A DNA stretch of 64,000 bases, taken from assembly GCA_021229015.1 (NCBI GenBank), contig CM037777.1, forward strand, positions 51,408,443 to 51,472,442, read 5' to 3'. A program made the translations under genes and the position numbers. Below are positions 12,458 through 23,906 of this stretch, one piece after another (position 1 is the stretch's first letter; the number at the start of each line of letters is the position of its first letter). The notes under the pieces were generated by a model. It worked only from the letters and a program-made list of their open reading frames with translations. It searched no databases and was not told the DNA's origin. The DNA is from Solen grandis (taxonomy: Eukaryota; Mollusca; Bivalvia; Adapedonta; Solenidae).

Positions 12458-12958
12458 ATGGGTGTAAAGAGTATTCAAACAAATAAGGCCATTGAGTATG
12501 CACAGCAAAACCCGAAACAGGCTGTCAAGTCCATTGTTAATTAAATCTACTTATATAGAGAGACCCGTGTGTTGACCCCCTAATCTGTTAATATATTAAA
12601 ACAGGTCAGTACTCAAGAGTGTAACCACAAATACTGCCACACATTCCTGTTTGTGGTGAAAATATAAGTGTAGTCATTTAACCCTTTACTGCATGAATAT
12701 TCATGACATTTAATTTACTTAGTAAATGAGACAATATTATATGAGCAATCAGGAGACCCTGATCTGGGTCTGCTCTGTTTGCCAGGGCATCAAAATGAGT
12801 CTATATGAAGGAAAGTTATCCCAAACTACCCTGATTCACATTTTTTAATCATAGTATATCAAAGTCAGACCAAACTTGAACAGGCTTAATCTTTACACGC
12901 ATACAGACTTGCACCAAAGTGCACATTAACATGCTAAGGAGACTATAAATAGACTTAC
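12458..12958. other. Spacer with a piggyBac-type MITE relic
   Basis: At about 12678-12815, TTAACCCTTTACTGCATGA at the left and CATCAAAATGAGTCTATATGA at the right match the ends of the MITE family at 20277. The middle (CCTGATCTGGGTCTGCTCTG) is diverged. Otherwise nothing. Confidence 0.45.
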
Positions 12959-12982
12959 CTCTAACATAGCTTCCACATTTTT
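12959..12982 (-). CDS. Candidate 24-base microexon
   Basis: On the - strand, a run of pyrimidines (more than 15 with few breaks) ending TTCTTCAG is followed by 24 bases and a strong donor GAG|GTAAGTCT. In phase 0 it encodes KNVEAMLE. Both splice sites are near-consensus, and the length is a multiple of three, as for alternatively used microexons. Function unknown. Confidence 0.45.
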
Positions 12983-13028
12983 CTGAAGAAAAAAAAAAAG
13001 TAAAACAAAGGTAAATATTGTGTCTATC

Positions 13029-13196
13029 CAACATTCAGACATGATAATTATAGTTATGATGAAGCAGAAATATTGATAAAAACAACAGCTAACATTAGAA
13101 ACTTATTTCTATCAACATTCAGACATGATAATTATAATTATAATGAAGCAGAAATATTGATAAAAACAACAGCCAACATTAGAAACTTATTTCTAT
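13029..13196. repeat. 84-base direct repeat, two copies
   Basis: CAACATTCAGACATGATAAT starts at 13029 and again at 13113. The two units differ at a handful of positions, so this is a recent local duplication. Confidence 0.85.
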
Positions 13197-13630
13197 CACT
13201 GAGATGTTCTAACTTGTGCAATAACATCTGACATTCACTAATTTGTTGTGTCTATAACTGATAAGATGATAAATAAATCATATTTCTTATTTCAAATAAA
13301 AATAAAAATAAAAAAAAAATTGATCCCCTATGACATATTCCAGGTTTGCATCAGAACTACTTCTGGGAGAATCGAAAAGAATTGTTCCTCCAGCAGGGTG
13401 TAAACTCCCCACTGCTGGATCCTGAGTCAGTATGCACTACCAGTCTGACATTGGACAACAGCACTTCTATGGAGTTTTTGTATGATTTCATACCATGCAC
13501 ATACAGTTTTCCCAGATAATTCAAAGTCAATCTAAAAAAACAACTTTTAAGTTGTAGATAAATACTGAACTAAATTCATAAATCCTGTTATATCATAGTG
13601 CTTAGATTACAAGCAGGGAACCAACTCACA

Positions 13631-13690
13631 AACAGTTACATATGGAACGCCACAGCTGTCTTATGTCCGGTATTGATGTTTAGAAGGGTC
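13631..13690 (+). repeat. 60-base block, inverted partner at 19330
   Basis: GGAACGCCACAGCTGTCTTA, then TGT-C-CGGTATTGATGTTTAGA, is repeated in reverse complement at 19330-19393 with few mismatches. The pair encloses 5.6 kb. Confidence 0.75.
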
Positions 13691-13699
13691 AGTGTCCGA

Positions 13700-14626
13700 C
13701 AAATCCTATGCCTGGAGCCGTGTACCCTCTCTAGTCTCTACTATACTACACATTATATTATGTAATGAAAATACCTACTGTGATCACTGATAAGGTATCA
13801 ATAAAAAGGTGGAGTCATTCGCCTGTTAGCCGTATCAATTGATCCAATTAATGGACAACACTGATGCTTGCGGATTACTCGCATAGTTTCGTATCTTTGA
13901 TTTTCATAGATATTTGCAGACACTTTCGACAGGAATCGTTTTTCTGCTTATAAAACTGAGACCAATATTCGGCAACATCTTTTATGCCAGCACTATCCCA
14001 ACTTGATGTAGGAAAAGTAAAAAGAAAACCATGAATATCCTCCAAAAGTAAATTTTAAGTTCCTATATTTTCCGTCATAAACAGACGCCATATCTCAGCT
14101 CCAAGTGCACGACAATAAAACACATTTTAACCAATTTTGAATGATTTTTCTCATATGCAAAGTAAAAAATGACTATTCTAAGAATTTCTTGGCAATATAA
14201 TAATACATTTGTTTTTAATTACTTATTTTACTCTGGAAATTGTAATTCTTTGATCACTGTCCACTGTCGCCGATTATGTCATGGGTTTTCGCGGTTTTAT
14301 TTTCCAGTTTTTTAAGTGAGCAAAAACATAGAATAAATGACTAAGCATCAAAATACACATGTTAAATTAAAATCTGGGAGGAAAAAAACTTTCTAACTGT
14401 ATCAAACCTGAAAATTGGCAAATAAAAACTGCAGTCCAGTTTTGTTCTATTTTACATGTTCAAAAGAGGTAACTACAAATAAGTGAAATTAAAAAAAAAT
14501 AAAAAATAAAAAAAAAGGATGAGAAAAAATAAAAGTAAACAGTATTTCATTTATTTATGTTTTTCATATATATATATATATATATATATATTTTAAAATT
14601 GTATGTATTTTAACACGATGGATTTA
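13700..14626. other. No gene seen
   Basis: AT-rich, with an (AT)n run (about 14566-14593). Nothing recognisable. Confidence 0.5.
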
Positions 14627-14753
14627 GACCTACCGCAAGCCATCTGGAAGGCTTCCTCACATAAAAAATCCTAATGACCCTACCGGGATTCGAACCCATG
14701 CAGTGAGGGGCTGAGTGAGTGTTAAAGTCAGCGATTTTACCCTCTCGGCCACT
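14627..14753 (-). mobile_element. tRNA-derived SINE (family 1), head fragment
   Basis: On the - strand it reads TGGCCGAGAGGGTAAAATCG (A-box region) and GGGTTCGAATCCCGGTAGGG (B-box region), followed by the family's GAAGCCTTCCAGATGGCTTG. The 3' half is missing. Confidence 0.8.
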
Positions 14754-15236
14754 TGAAGAATGAAAAGAAAGAACTATCATATCACTTGACCCTTAACATC
14801 GTGACGTCATACATGTAGTAAACAGGAAAGTAGTCAGGGATGACGTCAGAATATATAATCAATCACGAATGAGTATAAAGCTAAGTTTATTCGATAGGCA
14901 GTTTATACCACAATGTAAGTCTGGTGATAGGATAAACTGTATTCAACAACTTTTGATAAAATATGTTGAAAATACAACATTGATAAAAACACCCTTTGAA
15001 GCGCCTTTTCTTGTAACTTTTTATTGAGAATTTAGTAAAAATTGCATAATAAAATAATAATAATGTAAACCCATCATTTCGCTTAAACAATTGAACAGAT
15101 ATTTTTCTTTGATTTCCATTCACTTGCAATACTTTTTACTAATTACAGTTTTGTCATGTTTTAAAATGCAATGTAATCTATCAGGATATATTTTCTTTAT
15201 CTTTTCAGATGAAATCCACTGTTGTAAGAAAATTCT

Positions 15237-15986
15237 TACCGTATACACCAACAGATTAGGTGCACTTTTTTTCCAGATAATTCAAGTTTATAGAGGGGGT
15301 GCGCTTTATATGATGATATACAGCTTTTCAGGTTTCTTTTTTCAATTTCCGAGAAGTGAAATTTACCTGTATACGATCTCAGAAAATGGATATATTGAAA
15401 GCCAATGAATACGATAATATGCCACAAAGTCTATACAAAACCATGATAAACAATACCAGATTATTGCTTTTGTTCTTATTAGTTATCCTACTGGTATATT
15501 TCATGATAAAATGATTGCGAGATACTGAAACAACTTGATGGAAGCCATTTTCAATATAAACAAATTAGTTTATTTTACGGGACCTCATGATGTATAGGAG
15601 AAACTTGACAGGTGGCATTGTTAGGTAATGTTTGTTAGTTGGGAGAATTTTGACAGGTGACAATGGTCCCCAGTGTTAGAATGTGGGGACACGGTTGAGT
15701 AGTCATGTTATGAAAATGTGTCACCGTTATCCTACCCGTCATTAATGTAATGGTCTAATGGTAATCTTATGACATGTGTAAATAAAATGGTTCACCGTAT
15801 CATTAGCCCGGTGACGTACAGATAGCTTTCAGTCTGTCAAAATGTACAACGGCACAAATTTCAAAACAAGGTTTCGCCGCATACAATAAGTGATTTTTTT
15901 TTTTTTTCAAATAAGTTACCCTGAAAGTGAAAGTTAGGATGCGCCTTATACGAAGCTGCGCCTAATCTAACCGTGACTGTACGGTA
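15237..15986. mobile_element. TIR element of about 750 bases, TA-flanked
   Basis: TACCGTA at the left and TACGGTA at the right open an inverted repeat whose clearest inner block is AGATTAGGTGCA against TGCGCCTAATCT. TA dinucleotides occur at both ends. The 105- and 63-codon frames within it (15091-15408, 15236-15427) are not recognisable proteins. Confidence 0.5.
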
Positions 15987-17211
15987 AATGCAAAACATAG
16001 TTATGTTTGCTTTTTTAACTAAAACTGCATTTTTATTGAGAATTGCATAAAAACACTAGCGTAGCTTTCTATAGGCACATGCCTACACATTTTTTTTTTT
16101 CAAAGATTAAAAATAAAAACAGCCCGGACAGGCGAAATAGTGGTCGAACAATTAGTAAGAATCTGTGCTATGGTATCAAAGTGTTCTCGAATTATGATAA
16201 ACAATATAATTACGTTTATATGATTGTAACGTAAAATTATATGTTTTTCAATAATGAGTGAGTTGGAAAAACATGTTTTTGTTTTAACATCAACAGTTAT
16301 CTAAATTTTAAATTATTGAAAATACTGAAAATTGCTTTTCCAGTTAAGTAAACTGGCAAAACCACAAACTATATTATCTCAAAAATAAAATGACATTTAC
16401 TGCAGATGTAATTCACATGCACGCAATATTCATACATAATAAATTATTACCAATACTATGACAGTTATCTCTTAATAGTGTCACTGTAAAGTACATGAAT
16501 TATATATATTATGGCTACACCATTCCTATTAAAGACACATCTTAGGATTACTTAGGTAATAATAAATCTGCTTTACGGTAATTTGATTCAATCAGGCAAA
16601 ATGCATAATTTTTTTTTTCTCCTCTGGGTGTTTAAGGGTACATATTTTATAAACGGCAGAACTAAAACAAGTTAATAATTTTGCTTAAAACTTGTATATT
16701 GCATTTCAGACTTCCGTTTTTTCAAATACAAATGCACTAATGCACAAACTATAATGTTCTACCTATGTAATATTTATGCATCGATATGACATTTCTTAAG
16801 AGCGTTAATTATGTGTTTTCTGTTATTAAATTTATATTATAGGGAGTACGTCAACAGGATGGCCATATAGGGACATAGGTTTCACTGTTTGATTAATACA
16901 TAGAGGAAATGTGTTTGTTTTGAGTGAAAATGGAAAATATCCCGAGAAGTGATTCAATTTAATATATTCAAGAGTGCGTAATGCACACGCGAAAATGTTA
17001 AAATTGTACATGTATCACCTCAAGATGAGATGTATTCCATATTCACTCAAAACAATTTTTCTTTTTATTTTATGTTTACTGCTGCTACATATCCATGTAC
17101 ATACCCTTTATATGTAAAAAGGTAGTCCCGGCAGATCTATATCACCCACATTGTGAGATATAGATAAAATCTCACTGATAAAACACAGTATTTCTACAGT
17201 AAATATTAAAT
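15987..17211. other. No gene seen
   Basis: AT-rich unique sequence with short T and A runs. I found no domain, RNA or repeat structure. Confidence 0.5.
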
Positions 17212-18207
17212 ACAAGAGGGCCATGATGGCCCTGAATCGCTCACCTGATTATAAATGAGCAACATATGTTGGATTTTTCATATTGACCTACTTTTTGACC
17301 CCACATGACCCACTTTTGAACTTGTCCAGATTTTATGGACACAGACATTCTGACCATGTTTCATGAAGATATGGCCAAAAATGTGGCCTATGGAGTGTAA
17401 ACAATGTTTTTCTAAGACTTGACCTCATGACCTACTTTTTGACCCCACATGGCCCAAATTCGAACTTGTCAAAGATTTTATGGATGCAAACATTCTGACC
17501 AAGTTTCATAAAGATAGGGCCAAAAATGTGGCCTCTAGAGTGTTAAAAGTTTTTTAAGATTGACTCATGACCTATTTTTTGACCCCACATGACCCAATTT
17601 CGAACTTGTCCAAGATTTTATGGAAAGAAACATTCTGACCTAGTTTCATGAAGATTGGGCCAAAAATGTGACCTCTAGAGTGTTAAGAAGGTTTTTCTAA
17701 GATTTGACCTTGTGACCTACTTTTTGACCCCCACATGACCCAAAGTCGAACTTGTCCAAGATTTTATGGAGACAAACATTCTGACCAAGTTTCATGAAGA
17801 TTTGACCAAAAATGTGGCGTCTAGAGTGTTAACAAGGTTTTTGTAAGACTTGACCTCGTGACCTACTTTTTGACCCCACATGACCCAATTTCGAACTTGT
17901 CCAAGATTTTATGGAGAGAAACATTCTGACCAAGTTTCATGAGGATTGGGCTAAAAATGTGGTTTCTAGAGTGTTAACAAGGTTTTTATAAAACTTGACC
18001 TCGTGACCTACTTTTTGACCCCTCATGGCCCATTTTCGAACTTGTCCAAGATTTTTGGAGACAAACATTCTGACCAAGTTTCATGAAGATTGGCCTAAAA
18101 ATATGGCCTCTAGAGTGTTAACAAGCCAAATTGTTGACGACGCACGACGGACGAAGGGCCATCACAAAAGCTCACCCTTGAGCATGTTGTGCTCAGGTGA
18201 GCTAAAA
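17212..18207 (+). mobile_element. Tandem-core element, core type B
   Basis: Same 5' end (CAAGAGGGCCATGATGGCCC, then CGCTCACCTGA) and 3' end (GAGCATGTTGTGCTC, then AGGTGAGCTAAAA) as the type-A elements, but a different core: six units of about 145 bases with CCTACTTTTTGACCCC, ACATTCTGACCAAGTTTCAT and GTGGCCTCTAGAGTGTTAA. The microsatellite before the 3' hairpin is short (GACGACGCACGACGGACG). Confidence 0.85.
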
Positions 18208-18848
18208 AAACTCTAATGTCAGTCTCACGTGTAATTCAAACACACACATAACAATAATTATAACAAATTCATGATATTAGGTGCTTACATACGACAGATC
18301 TAGATGCACGTTTGTTCTCAGAGCGTTATGATTGAAAGTCATGAGTGTAAAGGCTACTTATGAGTATTTGTTAATTACTTGAAATTCTACATAAATGGGT
18401 ATATTCCCATTAAAAAGAAAGCCTCAAAACCAATTGTTCCCACGGCCATGCAAATATCCATAGTCCCCCGACAGATCCTCCGCGGTAGGAAAACATACCT
18501 ACACATTTAGTGAATCCAAGCTACGCCCCTGAAAAATACTACTAGAATGTGACTTTTTGCAACTTCAAAAGTTGACAAAAATACTTGTATATTGTCTAAC
18601 ATGAGGGATCTTAAAATTTGGATTGTCCTTTAACATACGTTAAAAAAATGAAAACAGGAAAACAGTGAAATAAGAAAATAATGGTAAACCAACTCGGTAT
18701 CGTCTATTCGCAACATTTCGGACTTCATCCAAACAGTACATGAGCTGAATGAAGCACATAGGAGAGAACATCACAGCATACTATATGTGCATGTCAGAAT
18801 ATTAATTAACAGGATGTAATACTAATCAACTGATCACAATTTCAAGTG
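18208..18848. other. No gene seen
   Basis: Unique sequence without recognisable coding or repeat structure. Confidence 0.45.
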
Positions 18849-19016
18849 GAGATAACAGAAGGACAACTGCACCGCACAGTAAGCCAAATGGACATCACAG
18901 AAGTACAACTGCACCGCACAGTAAGCCAAATGGACATCACAGAAGGACAACTGCACCACACAGCAAGTCAAGCGGACATCACAGAAGGACAACTGCACCA
19001 ACCAAAATGGCAAATC
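18849..19016. repeat. 42-base minisatellite, four units
   Basis: Units start at 18849, 18891, 18933 and 18975 (GACATCACAGAAGGACAACTG). As 42 is a multiple of 3, 60- and 92-codon frames appear on both strands; their 14-residue periodicity shows they are a by-product. Confidence 0.85.
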
Positions 19017-19329
19017 AACCCTACATGATGAAATTACAGCCCCATATAATGACTTAGCAACCACGCATGATGTCTTTATAACCTCACACATTGACATTAC
19101 AACCCATATCATAATATCATAACCTTATATGATAATATTACAACCCCACATGATGATATAACAACCCAACAAGATGACATTACAACCTCACAGGATGATA
19201 TAACAACCCAACAAGATGACATTACAACCTCACAGGATGATATAACAACCCAACAAGATGACATTACAACCTCACATGATGATATTACAGCCCCACATTA
19301 TGATAACACGATCCCCCAAAATGCTTTAT
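19017..19329. repeat. 42-base (2 x 21) minisatellite
   Basis: Regular units at 19152, 19194, 19236 and 19278 (GATGATATAACAACCCAACAA, then GATGACATTACAACCTCACAG), flanked by degraded 21-base units on both sides. It shares its period with the array at 18849. Confidence 0.8.
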
Positions 19330-19393
19330 GGACCCATCTAAACATCAATACCGAACATAAGACAGCTGTGGCGTTCCATAGTTACACAGTTTT
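19330..19393 (-). repeat. 60-base block, inverted partner at 13631
   Basis: Reverse complement of the block at 13631-13690. It directly abuts the 42-base minisatellites to its left. Confidence 0.75.
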
Positions 19394-20272
19394 GAACATT
19401 AACCGTAAGTGAAAGCATGTCAATTTTTGTATTAATAATACTGACACATTCAATTTAAATATCACATTAAGAATTATTGTATGTCTCCTAATTAAGTTAG
19501 CATCATCAAAATGTTTAAATAAATGGAGCATGATAATTACGCTTAATGGATCTTACATACTTTAGAGATGCAGAATATTTGTAAAACGCGAGTTATCAGT
19601 CTATGACTGTACTAATTTTCGAATGTACATGTTTTATAAAGATGTCAGTCACTGATGTGATTGTGTTGGAATATGATGAATGTCATAATGAATCTGACAG
19701 GTTAAGATATCACCTTGGGTTAATTAAGATTGCTGGATAAATGTATAAATATACCATCCTCTGTACTTGAAAAGCCTTGGAAACAAAAAAAATTGCTTTA
19801 AGTCATGATGATGAACTGTGTAACATATAGAGAGGCAATGATTCATCGGAGCACTTTGGTTCAAAATGCCTAGATACGATACATACCTGTACAAATCTAC
19901 TATACCAGTTTTTCAACACAAATAGTTCTGCTATAAGGTTGTAAGTATTTTAAATTAATTTTACCTCCTAGAACAATTCTATGAACACCCTTAGGTTTTT
20001 AACTTTTCTAAAAGGTTACGGAGGATTTTCTGTACATTTCCAAAGCAATTAGAGTAACCTCCCTTATCAATGTGTTTAAAAATGACGTCCAGTGAAGGGC
20101 TTGAAGTAGAGGAAAATGAACTTTTTCCAAACAAAAAGCAATATTTCGGCAATGTTGGGAGTTAGACAAAGAAAAAAATAAGTTCAAGAAACCATCGCAA
20201 TACAATTTTGGAGAACAATACTCAGCCCTAGTGTAACCTGTTATTATAACTTAAGTTAACTTAGTTTCTTGT
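19394..20272. other. No repeat seen; holds one candidate exon
   Basis: AT-rich unique sequence, listed because it is long. The only coding hint is the 44-base candidate exon at 19887-19930. Confidence 0.45.
19887..19930 (-). CDS. Candidate exon (44 bases) of a left-running gene
   Basis: Read on the - strand, it has acceptor CCTTATAG and a consensus donor ACAG|GTATGT. Only one frame is open; it gives ELFVLKNWYSRFVQ after a split codon and ends in phase 0, matching the next candidate exon (12982-12959). The acceptor's pyrimidine tract is weak. I do not recognise the peptide. Confidence 0.35.
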
Positions 20273-20276
20273 TTAA

Positions 20277-20510
20277 CCCTTTCCCTCATATAGACTCATT
20301 TTGACGCACTCAATAGGTACCACATAAAGCCTGATCTGCAGAAAGCCAGACTCAAACCTTACTAAATTTAATTGTAAAATCCTCATAACCAGACCACTAA
20401 GGAGCAGCGAACAGCATAAAACCAGATCAGCCTGCGAGTAACTCGCCGGCTGATCTGGTTTTATGCTGTTCACATAGGTCTTTTCATGGTGTCCTCTATG
20501 AGAGAAAGGG
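20277..20510 (+). mobile_element. piggyBac-type MITE, copy 2
   Basis: TTAA (20273-20276)|CCCTTTCCCTCATA at the left and ATGAGAGAAAGGG|TTAA (20511-20514) at the right: a TTAA target site and CCC-starting inverted repeats, the piggyBac hallmarks. Internal hairpin of about 25-base arms (AAAACCAGATCAGCCTGCGAG). Confidence 0.75.
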
Positions 20511-20929
20511 TTAAGCTGATCTTTTTTAATTTTTCAAATTCACTCATATGAACCACATATTAACCTCAACTTCAAACCAAAAATATGCATATATGAAAAT
20601 TATAGATTTCCATGCATGGTTTTTAACTGAGCAAATTTTAAAAGGACAATAAACTTATATAGAAGTTGAGTTGTTCAGGAGGTGTCATACAGCACTGTCT
20701 ATGCCTTATAAAGAAAGACAACTAATCAAGACAATCATTTAAACAAGTTTGGGACCACCTTATCAGCTCCCCCAGACCAGCCTACAGAGACAGGTTCCTG
20801 GCACTAATGAGACAGCAAGATAATTGTTCCTGTCTGGGGGCTAACAGAGACTAAAGTCTCATATATATATAAGCTCTACAAAGCAGCAGAAATTAGAAGA
20901 GCAAGACCAATTCTCCAGAATCTGCTGAA

Positions 20930-21370
20930 CTGTTCCACTGGCACTCAATTGGTGACCAAAGACCACCCAAGTGATAACCCATGACCACTCCTTGGTGGCT
21001 AAAAACAACTTGAGTGGTAATCCAAGTCCACTCAAATGGTGGATTCAGTTGGCTCATTTCCACAGAATTGGTAAACAATGACCACTCTTACGGTTATCTA
21101 CTGCCACAAAAGTGGTGACCTTTACTGCTGACCAAGGGTCACTGGAGTGGTCAACATGTGTGGTTATCACAATGTCAACTCAAGTTGTGACCCATAACCC
21201 TTCCAAATTATGAACCATTTCCACTCAATTGATGAAATGTTCACACATTTCCATTCCCACTTAATAGTGACCTATGTCAACACATACGGTTATCCATGTC
21301 AACTCAAGTTGCGACCCCATTTCCACTGAAATATTGACCCAAGCCCACACATATTGAAAACCTGATGCCC
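20930..21370. repeat. Degenerate minisatellite on the theme CCACTCAAGTGGTGACC
   Basis: About fifteen diverged units of 25-35 bases, many with a CCACTnnAGTGG-like self-complementary core. No long frame results. Confidence 0.6.
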
Positions 21371-21662
21371 ACTCAGTTGGTAACCATACACAATGATCCT
21401 TCTTTTCTTTCAGTCGATACAGTCAGTCAGGAGACTTATATAACACTGCCAGACAAACATGTTGGTCTCAGATGTCTCCTTGTGACACATGACTATTTTA
21501 GTATTCCACAAGGCTTTTTTTTTTATCTACCTTTGATATTACTGAAAATGTTTATTATAATAATTTTCTAGGTCAGTATCCCATATTCAGAATCTCCTAC
21601 ACTGCACATTATAGTAACACATAATTATCTTGGCAAGTATAGTCTCTAGTACTGTTAATTAA

Positions 21663-21894
21663 CCCTCTCCCTCATAAAGACTCATTTTGACGCACTCAAT
21701 AGGTACCACATAAAGCCTGATCTGCAGAAAACCACAGTTGAACCTTACCAAATTTAATTATAAAATCCTCATTTCCAGACCAATGAGGAGCAGCGAACAG
21801 CATAAAACCTGATCAGCCTGCGAGTTACGCAGGCTGATCTGGTTTTATGCTGTTCGCATAGGTCTTTTCATGGTGTCCTCTATGAGAGAAAGGG
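21663..21894 (+). mobile_element. piggyBac-type MITE, copy 3
   Basis: TTAA|CCCTCTCCCTCATA on the left and GAGAGAAAGGG|TTAA on the right; same hairpin as copy 2. After the right TTAA both copies share GCTGATCTTTTTTAATTTTT, so they may derive from one larger duplicated unit or the element may be longer than its TTAA ends suggest. Confidence 0.75.
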
Positions 21895-22029
21895 TTAAGC
21901 TGATCTTTTTTAATTTTTCATTTTCATTTTAGCTAAAATACTTAATGACCTTACTTGTGCATCTAAACACTGGAAAAACCTTTACACCTTGAAAATGAAC
22001 TGGACCTTACAGCTTTTACCCTAGGTCAT

Positions 22030-22240
22030 CCAGCTACCAGTATCCATCTATTTATCTCCCTGGGGAGTATTTCACTCCGCTAATAGCAGCCCACATGGTG
22101 CCAATGAATTATACCACCCACTCAAGTACCCATTTACACCTGGGTGAAGTGAAACAATGTTTCAATGCAGTGGCTTTGGCAGACCTCGAACCCATGACCT
22201 TATGATCTCGATAAGACATTGGCCACTGACCTGCAGCTTT
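22030..22240 (-). mobile_element. tRNA-like SINE fragment (another family)
   Basis: On the - strand, GGTCAGTGGCCAATGTCTTA and GGTCATGGGTTCGAGGTCTG resemble A- and B-box regions, followed by an unshared tail. There is only one copy in the window, so family status is inferred. Confidence 0.4.
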
Positions 22241-23540
22241 TGCAGATTTGTACCCAGTATGCACTGAAACTACTAAATAATATACCAAATACAATGAACG
22301 CAAGACAAAGGACTGCAGTATAGCTGTTCTGCCTCATACTGTTCCAGTCTTCATAGGATTACATGACCAGTGTAGTGACAGCTGTCAGTCAGGTATACAA
22401 AGTGAGTCAGCACAGTGTCATACACCAAGACACCAAAACAGACAAGCAAAAACAGACAAGACAAGACTGAAAAGGGTCAAGTCCACAATAAAAACACAAT
22501 AAATATGAATTCAACGTATCTAGGACATTGCAACTAACGAGAGTAGCAAATATGATGATAACCATGTCAGCTGACCTATTTCTTACTAGTTATCACTGGA
22601 CCAAATACAATTTACACATCTAGGTAGAGATAACACGTGTCCTTAACCCTCCTTCTACAGACATATTTTGATGCTTTGTCAATCTTTAGACAGGTCCTGG
22701 ATGGTCAAGGTCAAGGTTTCCCTTGTGTTTGCACATACAATATTATAGCTCAGATTCTGCAGGGGTGTAAAATTCCTAAAATAATCACTTGCCCTGCCTA
22801 GCTCTGAGATAAATCAAAGCTTACAATGCGGTAAGATTTACATGCTGAACTAGCTAGCTATACATGAAATTCAATGTTTAAACAGGGTTGATAGGTCATG
22901 TGATGCCATATGACACGTTTTCCTGCAACTATAATTACTTGAACAGTATATGTCATATGAACTAATTCTTTGGTTCATGATAAACCTGCCAGCAGTCCAT
23001 TTGTGCCTTGAGTACTTTGATTTTTCACAATGTTCCATTCATACCTAAGGAGGTAATAACCTGATGTTCACATTACATTGAAACCCAACTGAGCTTGGGG
23101 CGATACAAACCAGTTACAATTGCTGTGGTAATTATGCCAATTAACAATGCCTGCTTTTGATTTACGACTACATTAAAGACTGGTGGCTACCCGAAAGTCT
23201 AAAATTCAAGAAAAATTTCATTTCAAAGAAATGTTCTGATCTTTCACTTGCCCTGCACTTATTTTCACTGGCCAAGGAGAATGGGTGGATTCTAGGTTGG
23301 ACAGCAAAGGATTATGTATGATTATACTGTTCAAATAGCGATACAGTCATAAATTTGTACAGAAATATTCAGCATATCAGTGACTTACAGGCAAAACTGG
23401 ATCATACTAGTAATAAAAGTAACGTCCTTCCTCATTTCATGTGGGGATGGGTAAATACTGTCTATTTCATATCCATGAGGTATATGACAGCAAATGAATC
23501 TATTGACACGTAACTCAAGAGCAACCTTTATCACTTTGTC
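22241..23540. other. No gene seen
   Basis: Unique AT-rich sequence. An isolated 18-base GTAAGT/TAG-bounded stretch (about 23388-23405, - strand) does not fit the phase of the exon chain. Confidence 0.45.
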
Positions 23541-23842
23541 TGTTGGGTTTAACGTCCCATGTCAGTATTTCAGTCATTTGGAAACTATGTCTACTTCAGG
23601 ATGATACAGTGCTGCCACCCTGCATTATCACACCATAGACATTTGATATGATATCACACCCAGCCACATTATCCTGACACCAGGCCAACCATTCCTGGAA
23701 CTACCCTTATATGCTGAGAGCCAAACAAGGGAGCTATACCGGTTCAATTTTTTACGAATTTGGTATGTTTTTGTCAGGGATAAAACCCTCGAACTCCTGC
23801 TCCCACGTCGGCACTCTAACAGGCTGGGGACAGGTTTACCAC
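23541..23842 (-). mobile_element. V-type SINE (family 2), near full length
   Basis: From the 3' tail TGTTGGGTTTAACGTCCCAT through CAGTATTTCAGTCATTTGG, ATTATCCTGACACCAGGCCA and TTTGGTATGT to a decayed head (CGAACTCCTGCTCCCA). It matches 62176-62470 along its length. The central block, shared with other molluscan SINEs, suggests the V-SINE/RUDI group (from memory, not searched). Confidence 0.7.
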
Positions 23843-23906
23843 TTGACTGTTTTCCGTGAGTGATATCAGTTTTTAAGGAATTTCATCTTGCTGATGAAAT
23901 TAGTAA

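Noticed and set aside
18834..19112. 60- and 92-codon frames on opposite strands
   Set aside because: Both come from a 42-base minisatellite, whose length is a multiple of three.
23388..23405. 18-base microexon on the - strand
   Set aside because: Donor and acceptor are acceptable, but the phase needed to join the exon at 19930 gives a stop codon.
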